Positions 22,426-33,515 of a DNA stretch of 64,000 bases are shown here, one piece after another. A program made the translations under genes and the position numbers. Each line of letters begins with the position of its first letter. Position 1 is the first letter of the stretch. The notes below the pieces were generated by a model. It was given only the letters and a program-made list of their open reading frames with translations. It ran no database searches and was not told the DNA's origin. Origin of the DNA: Sciurus carolinensis (taxonomy: Eukaryota; Chordata; Mammalia; Rodentia; Sciuridae); the NCBI RefSeq assembly GCF_902686445.1, contig NC_062213.1, positions 5,267,241-5,331,240 of the forward strand, in the 5' to 3' direction.

Positions 22426-22794
22426 CAGTAGATTTAAAAGACAATACAGGTATAATTACCAAGAGATCAAGATTAATATTTTTCACTATTGCATTTTAAG
22501 CCCTCTGGAGACTAACCCTGGTTACATATTTGTGAGTCATTGGACAAATGGCTACCTTCAGACTCCAGAGGGTCTTCAGGAAATGTGTTAAGAGGGCAGA
22601 CTGATTCTGGTTGTAGAAATGACTCTTATTCCTTATTGTTCGCATTTCAAGAATGCCATCTCCTACAGGTTAGAAAGAAAATGGCTGGAGGAGTTTAGAA
22701 CCCTCCATGGTGTCTATTTCTGTGTTCCAAGTTTCTAGGGTCTGTGTGGGAAGGAGCAGGAGCAGAGGCTAGAGAAGACTCCATCCTTTGGCCC

Positions 22795-22930
22795 AAGAGG
22801 GTTGAGCAAGGCATTTCAAGGATGCTGTGCTTTATCCTGTGAGAGCCATGGATCTTTCAAAGCTTTTTAAACAAAGGAAGGACAGAACAATTTTAGATTT
22901 GTCATGGATTGTTCTGTGGCCATGAGAACA
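22795..22930 (-). repeat. L2 LINE fragment, antisense
   Basis: TGTGCTTTATCCTGTGAGAG followed by a TTTTAAACAAAGGAAGGACA segment matches the order of the reversed L2 body. Confidence 0.5.
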
Positions 22931-25194
22931 TGGCTGCGTGTTGGGTCAGACTGGACACTGGAGAGCACTTTCTATTCTGAATGCTTAAAGTTCTCCTTCA
23001 TGCTGCTGTCTCTCATTATTAATGTAAATTAATTTGTAAATTGTCTAGAAGAAAACTGATCACATGGTCACAGTCTCAGATGGAATGAAAGGCAAATACC
23101 TTTTGAGTTGAGAAGAATTTAATGCATTTCAGTTTATTCTTAATTTTTTCAAATGCACTGATTCTTTTAACGGCTGTGCTTCTGTATAGAGTTCCTGATG
23201 CCCCTGTGCTCTACCCTGGGTACACAGGACTTCGACCTCCATATAACATGTGCCATTGGAAAGAATGCGCTTCCTTTTTCCTGAGAGGAGATGTGGTGGC
23301 ACCAACCCACACACATGTGTTAACAGAACAGTCAGCAGGGATGAACCCTCGCAGCCATGCCAGCAGCACCAGGCTTGGACCTTCATGTGTGTGGCTCCTG
23401 CAGCAGCACTGGAGCTGCCCAGAAAGCCACACACGTGCTGTGGGATGACGCCATTTAAGTCCATACACGAGCCCTAGTTCTTAACTTTGCCTGGGGGGCC
23501 CCTCCACACCTCCATAATCTCTTCTCCACCTTCCCTTTCCCTGCTGTCATTTTAGCAGTTGGAAATGTTCCCAGTTGCAGTCTCCTTGTGCTGTCTGTCT
23601 TCCACACTCTTCCTCACTCTGGGAGGAGACTGGCCCTGCTTCCTTCCTGCACTAGGAAAGCAAAACGAAACACCCACACATGGGAAGCCCCTTCCTTAAT
23701 TCCCGTTCTCGCACATGTCACCCTCTCTGTGTGCAGCCTTCCCTAAAATGAATGAACTTCCTGTTCCATGCAGACCCTCCCTACCCATCCCACTCTGGAT
23801 CTAAGACTCTTCCATTTCTTCCGAGAGCTTGCTCCCTATGAAATTCCCTCTTACTCCTGGATGGTCAGCCTCTTCCTGCCTCCTGGTCCCAGCTCATTAG
23901 CTTGTCAGCTTACACATGTGGTGGGCGTTTCTTCCCCTTGTCAGACACAGGCCTCCCACACATCCTGACACATACTGTGTCCCCTTCCACTCCTCTCCTC
24001 TCTCCTTTTGCACAGCCAGGCTTGACAAGATTGGCTAAACATGCTGCCTTCATTTCCTTGTTTTTTATTTATTCTTTTCCCACTGTTTGTCCCAACAGTG
24101 CAAATTACCCATCTTCTGATGGCTGGACTTACTGTCTTTGGAGGAGCACCTCTGCGAGACTAGACTGACCATGACTACACTCTATGAACCACTTCTCTTC
24201 ACCTTTTCCCCAGCTTAATTCTTTTCTTACTCTCTTTCTACCTAACATTCAGTTTTCCTGCTTTTCTTGTACCATACCACCTTAAATTCTTGGCTTGTCT
24301 ACATGCTATATTTCTATGGCATGTGCTTTGGTTCTTTGATGTTTTTATGGTAAATACAAATCCTGGGTGTTCTTATGAACTCCAAAGGCTTCAGTCACTT
24401 CCTGCAGTCCTCTGCTCTCAAGCCTTGCTTGTTCACTCTGCAAATCCATGCATCCTGCTGGGCCTGTCTAGAAGTGCTTTTCAAAGCACCATCAACTCAA
24501 CAAGTGCCAAACTGGCTCTTGATATTCCCTCTGCCTCCCACCCTCCATTCTCCTCTGATGTTGTCTGGTGGGTAAGTGGTACTTCACCCATGTTTCCCTG
24601 AGCCAGAGGCGGAAGCCATCTTTCTCTGTATGATACCCCAACTCTGTCACCTGTCCATCTCTCGTCCTCCTAGTCTCCTCCGTCTTCACTTTCTCCATCA
24701 TCCTGACTCTGGAGACACCATTCTCAGCTCTGCCATCTCAATCTTCTACCTGACTTCCCCACATACCACAGCCACACCCTGCCCCAAGCCTGCAGAGCAT
24801 TTGATATTCTCAAAAATGGGGATGAGATCCCACCTGCTCCCACCTTTCCCTGGAACTCCCGGAGGCTTTGAGGAACCAGGAAGCCTCTGCTTCAGGGTCG
24901 GCTTTGTGCCTGTGGCCTGTCTGCCCCTGGCCCCACATGATCACTGACTCTGCACTGCAGTTTCCTCTAACAGGGACTTTGGGAGTGAGAGGCATGTATT
25001 TCAGGAAATTCTTAGGAGAGTTAATTGGCACACAGATAGAAGATGCTAGAACTTTTACCTTGTGTCCAGGTTTCAGGTGAGCAGGGTGGAAGGCAAGCAA
25101 CCTGAGGGCAGGGGCTGCTACCCGGCAGGGTGGAGTAGTGTCCTCACACCTCCTTTCCGTTTCAGGTTGCTGTGACGATACAGCATCTGCAGGG
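22931..25194. other. Long stretch without gene; pyrimidine-rich in its middle
   Basis: Frames of 100-123 codons occur on both strands (23122-23477, 24290-24947) but overlap, have no recognisable domain and lie in C/T-rich sequence with few stops. Scattered L2-like scraps are possible around 24380-24500. Nothing is claimed as an exon. Confidence 0.45.
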
Positions 25195-25440
25195 CCTCCT
25201 TATGTAGATGTGTGCATTATGGCATTTGGCTCTAATTAAACAGCCCACAAAAGGAGCAGTGACTTTAGATTCCTGCAAGGAAACCACAGACTGACAAAAA
25301 GGCTGATAATCACACTCAGAGTGGAAATCAAGTAGAAGCTTCTTCCAGTCACATTGTAGGTTAAAAAGCAAAGTTGATCTAATTAAGTTGCATAATGAAT
25401 TAAGAGTATTATCACAAGGCCATCGGAAGTAGGGCTTCAC
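25195..25440. promoter_or_regulatory. Candidate conserved non-coding element (enhancer-like)
   Basis: Repeat-free, AT-rich block with clustered homeodomain-type sites: CTCTAATTAAAC (25229-25240), GATCTAATTAAGTTGCATAA (25376-25395) and TGAATTAAGAG just after. The second runs a TAATTA into a POU-like TTGCATAATGAATTA. No splice sites or codon pattern. Inference only. Confidence 0.35.
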
Positions 25441-25859
25441 ACTTGCCCAATTCCTCCCTGAGCCCTGGCTTTTAAATATGCGGAGATGTGAACTCGTTTA
25501 TCTGTAAGTGCAAAGGTTACTTGGCGTCTGATGTGTGTCTGTGAACACGGGGCCTGTGGTTGCTGTTCCCTGCTTGTGATGTGTATTCTGCAGTGTATAG
25601 CGACACTTGATGAGGCTGTGCATGTCCTGCCGTGGCAGGGCCTCTTCCTGAGGGGTGTCTTTCCTATTCAGCTGCTATTTCCTCCATACCACTGCCATCA
25701 CCTTAGATCCGATATTGACTTCTATGATTAGTCTGTTACCACCTCCCCTAGCTGCAGGCTCCGTGTGGAGGAGGAGACTCCAGCCCCTGAGCTCTGGCTC
25801 CACATCTTAGGTGCTGACTGAAGAGCTGTTGAATGAATGGTCAGTGCATACCCATCAGG

Positions 25860-25960
25860 CGCTGGGCAGATTGCATTGCAGTTATTATAGTCTCCAATTA
25901 ATACTGCTCATTGCAGAGCATACTGAAAGCTCTGTTGGGGACTGTCAGCTAAACCTCCTA
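25860..25960. promoter_or_regulatory. Candidate regulatory block with TAAT-type motifs
   Basis: CAGATTGCATTGCAGTTATT and CTCCAATTAATACTGCTCAT sit close together in repeat-free sequence. TTGCAT and AATTAATA resemble POU and homeodomain sites. It lies 400 bp from the block at 25195-25440. Confidence 0.25.
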
Positions 25961-27390
25961 AAAAGTCAAAGATACAACCCCCACCCCTTCCTCCCCAAGG
26001 ATACTAATCCTTGGGTGACACTAGCACAACAGTTCAGAGAGTCTATCAGCCCCGTTCCATTCCTGTGCTGGTTCTGCCATGCTTCCTTGCCTGAGAGCAT
26101 GTGGTGACGGATCCAATCAAGGGCTCTCCCACACTTGAAGTTCTAGGGCATGGGCTGCACATCCATCTCTGGTATCTCCTTGAGCCCACTGTCTGTCTCT
26201 AGTAAGTGGGCTCATGTTCTCCATTTTTCCAAGTTTTCTTACTTGATTTAACTGGTCCCTTGATACCATACAGATTCACACTCCTTTCCCCAGTTCTCAA
26301 TCAGTGTGCAATCTTTATATAAAATTATCTGCCATGTTCAGTACTTGTGACTTTTCAGAGAAGTGCCTTGTCTTCCCTTCCTAGGTCAATCGTGCTGGTT
26401 CCTTTTGCTCCCTTGGTCTACAAGATCCTTAATTCCAGGAGCCTGACTACCTTTTTATGGTTTCTTCTTCTCTTCCTGACATGGGGAATTATTCTAATTT
26501 TCAATTATATATTTCCTTAGAATTTTTTGAACCTTAAGTTTTGATGTTTAAGAGAAAACTTTCACATTGGAGCTTGCTGAATCAAAAGCAAGTTATGACA
26601 GACACAGGAGAGATCAGGTGCCTTGTATTTAATGGGCAATCATAAATGTTGTGTGTGAATTTCAACATCCTATTTGAAAAGAAAAAGGAAGAGTGGGAGT
26701 AGGCAAATAATGAAAGCTAGTTCTGTGGGATCTTAATGGAATGGATTGGTCTGGGACTGGAGACATGTTGAAAATTTCATGTTAGTGAAATGTGCAGGCT
26801 TTCTTCCGTCCATAGATAACGAATCATGAAGCGCTAACAGCTGATGAGTCAGAAGACACAATAGGATCCTTCTTCTCACTTGATCTCCTTGACACACACG
26901 TAAATAAAATGGGATTAGAGGAATGGAAGTATTCCAGTGCCGGGGGGGCGGGGGAAGCAAAAAGGGCTTTCAGATGTAAACTGCCGATGAGTTTTGACAC
27001 ATATCTGGCTCTCTAAATTCCACTGGGATGTCATGTCACAAAAATTTTGTTATACAAATTTTCAGATGAATGCCCATAGTTTCTATAGCTGATTTCACAA
27101 TTGCTAACACTTTGTAATATTTGTTCTAGTGGCATAGAAATGTGTGCATGTTTTTCTAGATCATTTGATGAAAATAAACTACAGAAGTCAAGGCAGTACA
27201 ACCCAAATACTTCAGCGTGCTTATAAGAATAAAGTATTCTTTAATGAGCTGCCAAGGCTATCCCTTTACTACAGAAACGTTCAATATTTCAAAAAACATT
27301 GGTGCATGTTCCACATTCATAATTTCCCAATTTTTCAGGAAATTCTGCTTAGAGATATTTCGAGAAGAATCCTACCAAGTGTACACATGT
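25961..27390. other. No gene or repeat assigned
   Basis: AT-leaning unique-looking sequence. It contains a perfect AP-1-type TGAGTCA near 26845 and a short poly-G/GGGGCGGGGG run near 26942-26955. The frame at 26733-26960 (-) is unsupported. Confidence 0.4.
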
Positions 27391-27395
27391 ATTTT

Positions 27396-27811
27396 TTAAT
27401 TTGTTCTAATAGTTTTATATGACAGTAGAATGAATTTATGTATTCTGATAAATCATTCATAAATGGAGTATCATTTATCATTTTTCTGATTATACATATT
27501 ATAGGATCGCATTGGTCATGCAGTTATATATGTACATGAGATAATAATGTCAGTTTCACTCTACTATCCTTCCTACCCCCAGACCCCTTCCCCTCCCTTC
27601 ATTCCCCTCTACCTAATCTAAAGTAACTCTATTCTTCCTTAGCACCCCCCTTTATTGTGAATTAATGTCCAAATATCAAAGAAAACATTCAGCCTTTGGT
27701 TTTGTAGGTTTGGCTTATTTCACTTAGCATGATATTCTCCAACTCCATCTATTTATCAGCAAATGCCATAATTTCATTCTTCTTTAAAGCTCAGTAAGAT
27801 TCCATCACACA

Positions 27812-27846
<35 letters not shown>

Positions 27847-28094
27847 CACGTTTTCTTTATCAATTCATCTGTTGAAGGGCAACTAGTTTGGTTCCATAGT
27901 TTAGCTATTGTGAGTTGAGCTGCTATAAATATTGATGTGGTTACATTACTGTAGTATGCTGACTTTAAGTCCTTTGAGTGTATACAGAGGAGTGGGGTAG
28001 TAGCTGGGTCAAATGGTGGTTCCATTCCAAGTTTATTGAGGCATCTCCATACTGCTTTCCATAATGGTTGCACCAATTTGCCTTCCCACCAGCA
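27396..28094 (-). mobile_element. 5'-truncated young L1 LINE, sciurid type
   Basis: A short T run at the left is the antisense poly-A tail. Then come the 3' UTR and, at 27774-28076, the C-terminus of ORF2 (residue string LVQPLWK-like, [29 protein letters not shown]). The frame is interrupted by the internal (CA)n and carries changes. About 700 bp. A possible 9-bp target duplication, ATGTATTTT, lies at 27387-27395 and 28095-28103, but AATGTAT is also L1 sequence, so it is not decisive. Confidence 0.85.
27805..27847 (+). repeat. (CA)n microsatellite inside the L1
   Basis: About 21 CA units with one T interruption (CACATACACA). It sits in the ORF2 end of the L1, where the element at 57394 has the homologous sequence ATTCCATTGTGTATATATGC. 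Confidence 0.95.
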
Positions 28095-28109
28095 ATGTAT
28101 TTTATTTTG

Positions 28110-28121
28110 ATGTTATATATT

Positions 28122-28155
<34 letters not shown>

Positions 28156-28173
28156 AAATGTTATATATTTAAA
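28110..28173. repeat. (AT)n tract bounded by a 16-bp direct repeat
   Basis: ATGTTATATATTTAAA occurs at 28110-28125 and again at 28158-28173. Between them is an uninterrupted AT run of about 27 bases. It lies directly beside the 5' end of the truncated L1. Confidence 0.9.
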
Positions 28174-28344
28174 GTCTAGAACAGTCTTTCAAATTTCCCT
28201 TCCCAACCCTTCACTCTTGACCTTCATGGATTGACAGTCCAGGTCAGTTGTCTTTTACAAATTCCCACTTGCTGGAGTTCTGTTTCCACATGGTATCATT
28301 TTCCCTGGTTCTCTGTCCCCTGTATTTCGGAAACACTAACAGAC

Positions 28345-28530
28345 AGGTCTAAGGCACTACTGTCCAAAGGAACTTTCTAAGATGATGAAAGTGTTTTACA
28401 TACATTGTTCGGTGTGGTCATAAGTAGCTGCAAAGAAGTTATTGGACCATTGAAATGGTCCAATAAGGAGATGGATTTTTAATTTTATTTAATTAATTTA
28501 AAAGTGAGTAACCACATGGTGCTAGTCTCT
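28345..28530. mobile_element. Probable old MER-type DNA transposon fragment
   Basis: CTACTGTCCAAAGGAACTTT followed by CTAAGATGATGAAAGTGTTT, then ATTTTTAATTTTATTTAATT and ACCACATGGTGCTAG, follow the order of a short non-autonomous human and mammalian DNA element. I am not sure of the family name. The middle contains a perfect palindrome (28439-28466). Confidence 0.5.
28439..28466. repeat. 28-bp palindrome, 13-bp arms
   Basis: TTATTGGACCATT (28439-28451) and AATGGTCCAATAA (28454-28466) are perfect reverse complements around a 2-nt centre, GA. Confidence 0.95.
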
Positions 28531-28989
28531 GCCAATCTGAAAAACACATGGGTCCAGAGCCTTGAACAAACCCAAGTTCAATCACCTAACTGTCATGCTT
28601 CAGGGTTGCTTTGCCCTCGTTTCTGATGTTAGAGGCTGTGACTCTGCACATCCTCAGATAACACCAGGATTACGCTGAGCGGCGACTCAGCAGGTGGGCC
28701 CAGACCAGGTTCTGCAATCCCCTATGCACATGTAACAGATCACCAGCCAGACTTTCACCCACCCCTGGGGGAGACAATGCTGCTCAGACTCTTTGAGTTT
28801 GGAGTTTGCCTTCTGAACAGGGAGATGGGCTCCAGGAGAACAATCAAGAAGAAATACTTAGTCACCTCTGCAGTTCTGGGTTCTGCTTCCATTCTTCTCC
28901 CCTGTCCCACATATTCACGGTCAGCTTGGCTGTGGTGACATACTGCCTGGTCCTGAATCTTCAAAGCCAGGTTTATGTAAGTTTGCTAC

Positions 28990-29190
28990 CCCATACTTAT
29001 CAGGGAAAGAAATTTTAATAAGCAAGATGATGCAAAACTTTTCTCCTGAAGGAGACAAAGTAAATTAGAGTGAACATCGCAGCCTGACATATAGCTAACT
29101 ACCAGCTTCAAAATTAGAAAGGTTTCTGATAAGCCGCTCTGACCGCGTTGACACTGATATATTAATTTGCCCTTACACTCCTCTTGTGAG
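28990..29190. promoter_or_regulatory. Candidate conserved non-coding block
   Basis: Repeat-free sequence with TTTTAATAAGCAAGATGATG, AAAGTAAATTAGAGTG, a few retained CpGs (CCGCTCTGACCGCG) and CTGATATATTAATTTGC. It has the texture of a constrained non-coding element, but this is an impression from composition and motifs only. Confidence 0.25.
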
Positions 29191-30942
29191 ATGCGGCCTT
29201 ACTCTTTTCCCATTCTGTTGTTCAGTGGTTAATTCCTAGAGCCAGCATCCAGGACTCAGCTCCTATGCTGGGCACCAGCTCTTCCCGGAGCATCGCCCAT
29301 GCACACTGTGGCTGCCTCTGCCCTGGGGGTTTCAGACTCTGTCCCCACCAGCCCACCTGGTTGTAGGGTCCTTTGCTCAGTCTTGTCCCCATGCTTATCA
29401 CCTCATGGGCCTTTTTCCAGTTGCTTCTCTGGGTTTGCTGCTCTCTGAGCCTGAGGCTGACCTACTTCTCACTCCTGACCGAGATTCGGATCCACTCTCG
29501 TTAACTGGGTCACAGCGCAGCCTCCTTGCCTGCTTCCACCCATCTTGGTTGCAGAACTAGGCAAGAGGTGTCGAGAGCACTCGGTCTTCCTCTTCATGTA
29601 CAGGGGCTCGACCCTCCCTGTGCTCTTCCCAGGCCCCCTACATACAGGCAAGGCCTGCTGCTCATTCAGCTGGAGGGAAGCACACCTAGGCGGAGGCCCA
29701 GGGTCAAGTTGAAGAAATCACGTGATTCATGCACCAGCACGTGGGGCCAGCAGGCAGCAGCCAAGGCAGAGAAGGGCTGACATGGTCTGAGCTGAAGCTC
29801 TCGCTGCTCCCACCTGCTGCCTGCAGCTGCTTGAGAACAGTGTGCTGTGCTCAGCTTCAGGGCTTAGGGGACCACAGCCAGGCAGTTGAAGGATGGAGAT
29901 GGCGTTTGCGGGGTTAGGATGGACTCACGGGCACCAGAAGGTGTGGGGGAGACAGGTCGACAGAGTGAGAAGAACATGGTGTCTGGAATTGAGCAGACTT
30001 GTACCTTGTTGTATGACCTTAGAACAAGGAGATTGACCTTGAAGCCCCAGGTACTTCATGTAATTAGGGGCACCTCACAGAGAGCTCAGGATTTCAAGGC
30101 ATGTGTGTCTGAATGATTCTAGTGTTGAGCTGGACAAAGGGGGCACATGGGACCACCCACCAGGAAAGAATTGGGGTGGGCACATGATGGATGGCCTTTC
30201 TGGTGTAAAACATCTGGTGCAAATGTCTCGATAAATGAAGCTCCTGACCCTCCCCTGACCAGACCTACCTAAACTGCATCCCAGTACCTCCGGTCCTAAT
30301 CCCAGGAGCCAGCCTCCTCTTGTGCATCCATTTCCCAGCTTTCGACTTGACAGTTTTCTCCTGAAACTGCAACCTCTAATTTTCTTAATTGCAAAATTGC
30401 CCTCAAGTCTGTGATTCCAGCTCTTTGCTTTTTCCTCATTAATTGTTCTCAAAACAACGCATGTGGCTGATGGCTGTCCCTAACCTCTGCATGGTTTCTT
30501 CTGCAACTGCAAGGAGTTCTTCTGTGGCCAGTGGGTTCTGAGTGCCAAGGTCCAGAGAGGCAGGGTCTGCCGGGCTCCTGCCACCTAGGAGCTGAAGGAA
30601 GGGTTGCTGGCTGGGCCCGAGGGCAGCAGTCCAGGGTACTCCTCCTGTGAGGATGCGCGCTGCTGGCTCGTTTTGGTTCTGAGTTCTGGGCAGTAGGCCC
30701 GCTGCCATCCAGACGCAAGTGTCTCTGCTGGGACAGTGGCAGAATGTCCTGAAATCCTTCCATTCTGTTTTTTTCCATCTTGGAATTTCACCGTAGTTTC
30801 CGCAAACCCTCTGTCTTCTTTCCCTCTTTTTCAGGATGGTCACCTCATCCAGAACTCTATAGCTAACCCTTTACGTATTCAGAAGACAGAGATGGGGCCT
30901 TGCTTGTCGATGTCCCTGGGGCCAGTGGGCTCAGAGATATAG
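29191..30942. other. No gene supported
   Basis: Moderately GC-rich sequence. Frames of 84-134 codons lie on both strands (29469-29780, 30075-30843) and overlap; none has a recognisable domain or good splice context. A distant MIR may lie near 29990-30060. Confidence 0.45.
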
Positions 30943-31044
30943 CTTGAGCCCTTGTGTCAATGGGAGCTTATTGCTCCTCTTGGTATCCTGGGCCTTGAGC
31001 CCTTGGGTCAGTGGGAGCTTTTTGCTCCTCTTGGTATCCTGAGC
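30943..31044 (+). repeat. 51-bp tandem duplication
   Basis: Unit 1 is 30943-30993 and unit 2 is 30994-31044, starting CTTGAGCCCTTG and ending CTTGGTATCCTG plus four bases. 47 of 51 positions agree, with no gaps. Confidence 0.95.
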
Positions 31045-31394
31045 CTGGTGCACAGAGGCTTTGAGAAGGTCTGAGACATGGAGGGCTGGAGAGAGGGCTG
31101 TTTATTTGAGGAGCCCCACCCCGAGAACTAAACATGCAGACCAAAGAGGTGTTTACTCCCATCTCCAGAGAGGGAGGAACCCAGTCCAAGCTCCTTGCCT
31201 GGCTCTCATATCTGGGTGGCTGAGCCCTGCACAGTGGGGTCTCAGCCTCCCTCACCCTCCATGCTAGACCACAATCTCCTAGCTGTCAAGGTCAGTCTCC
31301 ATCTTATTGCCATCTTCCTCTCTGTTACCCTACAGTGTCTGGTGCACAACTCTGACAGTTGACTCCCATCTGATGCCAGCAAGAGGGAACACAG

Positions 31395-31480
31395 ATATTT
31401 AAGCTCCCTGAGCTCTGTTTCCTTTTCTGTCAAGTTAGGGGGCAGTTATTTACCCCATACGTTGGAAATGAGATCATAGA
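31395..31480 (+). repeat. MIR SINE fragment
   Basis: TAAGCTCCCTGAGCTCTGTT followed by TCCTTTTCTGTCAAGTTAGG. Confidence 0.5.
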
Positions 31481-33200
31481 ACTCAAGCTGTGGGGTATGC
31501 TTGAATTTTGAGTGCCCTATTCCTGTTTGGTATTTTAACAATTCCTCGTAGGATTACCCATCAGTGGGTTTCTCTACCAGTGGGCCTTTTTCCCATCTGA
31601 AAATATCATGCTATCTGTCCCTTCTCAGGCTTGCTCAGGGGTCAAACTCAAGTCTCCTCCTGAGTTCTCATGTCCTATCACCTCCCCAGTGAACGTCCTT
31701 TTGCTCCCTCTTCACCATCTCCCTCCAACAAGGTGCCCACTGTGCCTGTCCTCTTCCTTGTCCCATCTCCTAAGATGTCACTTGGATACAGATCTTGGTG
31801 TTTGTGCAGCCCTGGATGTCCACTCCAGGAATGGTGTGGAGTGAACCCTGCCATGACATCATCAAATCATCCCAGGGACCTTCACTCAGGGAGTGGAGGT
31901 ACGCAGGCTGCGGCCATGAGGTGGTGGAGCTGGGACTCAGCTTCCTGCTTTGTGTGGCTCCAGACTTCGGGTAATGGAGTCCTGCTCTATCAGAAAAGGC
32001 CTCTGCTGTCCGGTGCTCATCCTCTAGACCTCCTCGAATCCCCTGACTCCACAGACTCCACCCTCCCCAGCTCCTGGCTGGCTCTTTTCTCGCCGCGACC
32101 CTCTCCACGATACTCTACCTTGACTCTTGGTGACTGGATGGTGGGCATCCCTCTGCACTGTGAGGAGTGTGAAGGGAGTGACTGTCCCTTCTCTCTTTCC
32201 TCCAACCTGTACCACAGCAGAACTACTGTACCTTGCGTAGCACTGCATTGAGTGATAGTACTCAATATGTGCTTTTCACCAAAAATTCAGCAACAGAAGC
32301 TTCCTTTTAGGAAAGCTTCCTTTTAGGACTGAGCTCTTTGATATCTCCAACTTTACTTGTTGACAGAGGTGCCTGTAGCCAGAAATCACAAGAAATGTGA
32401 GCATTAGATGTTCTATTAGAAATAATCCACTATGATTTCTTACTGTCTTGATCATTTTAAAAATGCTATGTAAATGGCTTGCCATTAGTTCATCTTCCTC
32501 TGAGAATACAGAGAAAGCCATGGACACTGACCACTCAAACACCAGAGAAGCAGTGGAGAAAGCCTACCCAAAGAGCTGGCGACCTGCGCCACCTAACCCC
32601 GCCGAGGTGCTCTGTGGCCCTCCTTGTCGCGCATCTCTCCTTGCCTGTTTTTTCATGTCATGGTGACCCTGGCAGGAGGGCCAGCTCCCTAGCATTCTCT
32701 TCATCCTCCATGTGGAAAGGCACCTACTCCATTTCCCAAATGGGGTTGAACAGAAGGTCTCTGTGCAGGAAATGAATCGAGAAGAGGAGAGCTGCTTGGG
32801 CTGACTCAGTGTCCAGAGCTCCCCCGTCCTCCTGGCTTTCACACTACCCACATTTCTCCTCTGCTTCTGGGCAGCTGTCAAGGACCCATGGGCTCTCAGA
32901 AGGAGGGTTGGAAAGCCAAGCCCCAGGGTTCTTTGCCGACTCTTATTACAAATATGTGCCCTGTGATAAAGCTGCCTCCCATGGAGCTGACTTAGTTTAC
33001 AGCAGAATGTTAGGGCCTTAATCTCAGCCCTCTAAATCCCTGAAAGAACCTGGATGCAACTTGCTGCACCAGTAGGAGAGGGTTCTACAAGGTTACCAAA
33101 ACAATAATAAGAGCAAAGAGAGATAAGACAAAATGCATTGACCCTGGGTGGCCTTTGGCATATGAGAAAGTAGAATTCAGTGGAAAGGAAGTGAAACATA
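31481..33200. other. No gene supported; open frame in C/T-rich DNA
   Basis: The 193-codon + frame at 31670-32251 overlaps minus frames of 74-112 codons in the same bases, and its product is a Ser/Pro/Leu mixture. A 16-bp tandem repeat (CTTCCTTTTAGG units at 32295-32310 and 32311-32326) lies nearby. No exon is claimed. Confidence 0.45.
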
Positions 33201-33218
33201 AACACACAAACACACACT

Positions 33219-33267
<49 letters not shown>
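33201..33267 (+). repeat. (CA)n microsatellite
   Basis: Interrupted CA units from 33201 to 33219, then a pure (CA)n run of about 23 units from 33221. Confidence 0.95.
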
Positions 33268-33269
<2 letters not shown>

Positions 33270-33327
33270 TTTGTTTCTGAACGCCTTTACATTAGATGGT
33301 TCCTTATCATGAGCATCAGTATAATCT

Positions 33328-33515
33328 CCGCCATCACCACCATCTCCACCATCTCCTCCATCACCACCATCTCCACCATCTCCACCATCTCCTCCATCTT
33401 CTCCATCTCCTCCATCACCACCATCTCCTCCATCACCACCATCTCCACCACCACAACCACCATCATATCATCACCATCATCACCATAACCACCACCAGTA
33501 CCATCATCATCATCT
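33328..33515 (+). repeat. Compound (CCA/TCC/TCA)n trinucleotide tract
   Basis: About 190 bases built of CACCACCATC, CTCCACCATC and CTCCTCCATC blocks, ending in ATCATCATCATC. The + frame reads as a His/Leu repeat and the minus frame as Met/Val/Glu repeats; both are artefacts of the triplet tract. Confidence 0.95.

Noticed and set aside
22501..22572. Inverted 10-mers CCCTCTGGAG and CTCCAGAGGG 52 bp apart
   Set aside because: Short arms with a long spacer; a 10-bp match at this distance is not surprising without further support.
31670..32251. 193-codon + strand frame
   Set aside because: Overlaps several minus-strand frames, low-information Ser/Pro/Leu product, no domain, no splice context.
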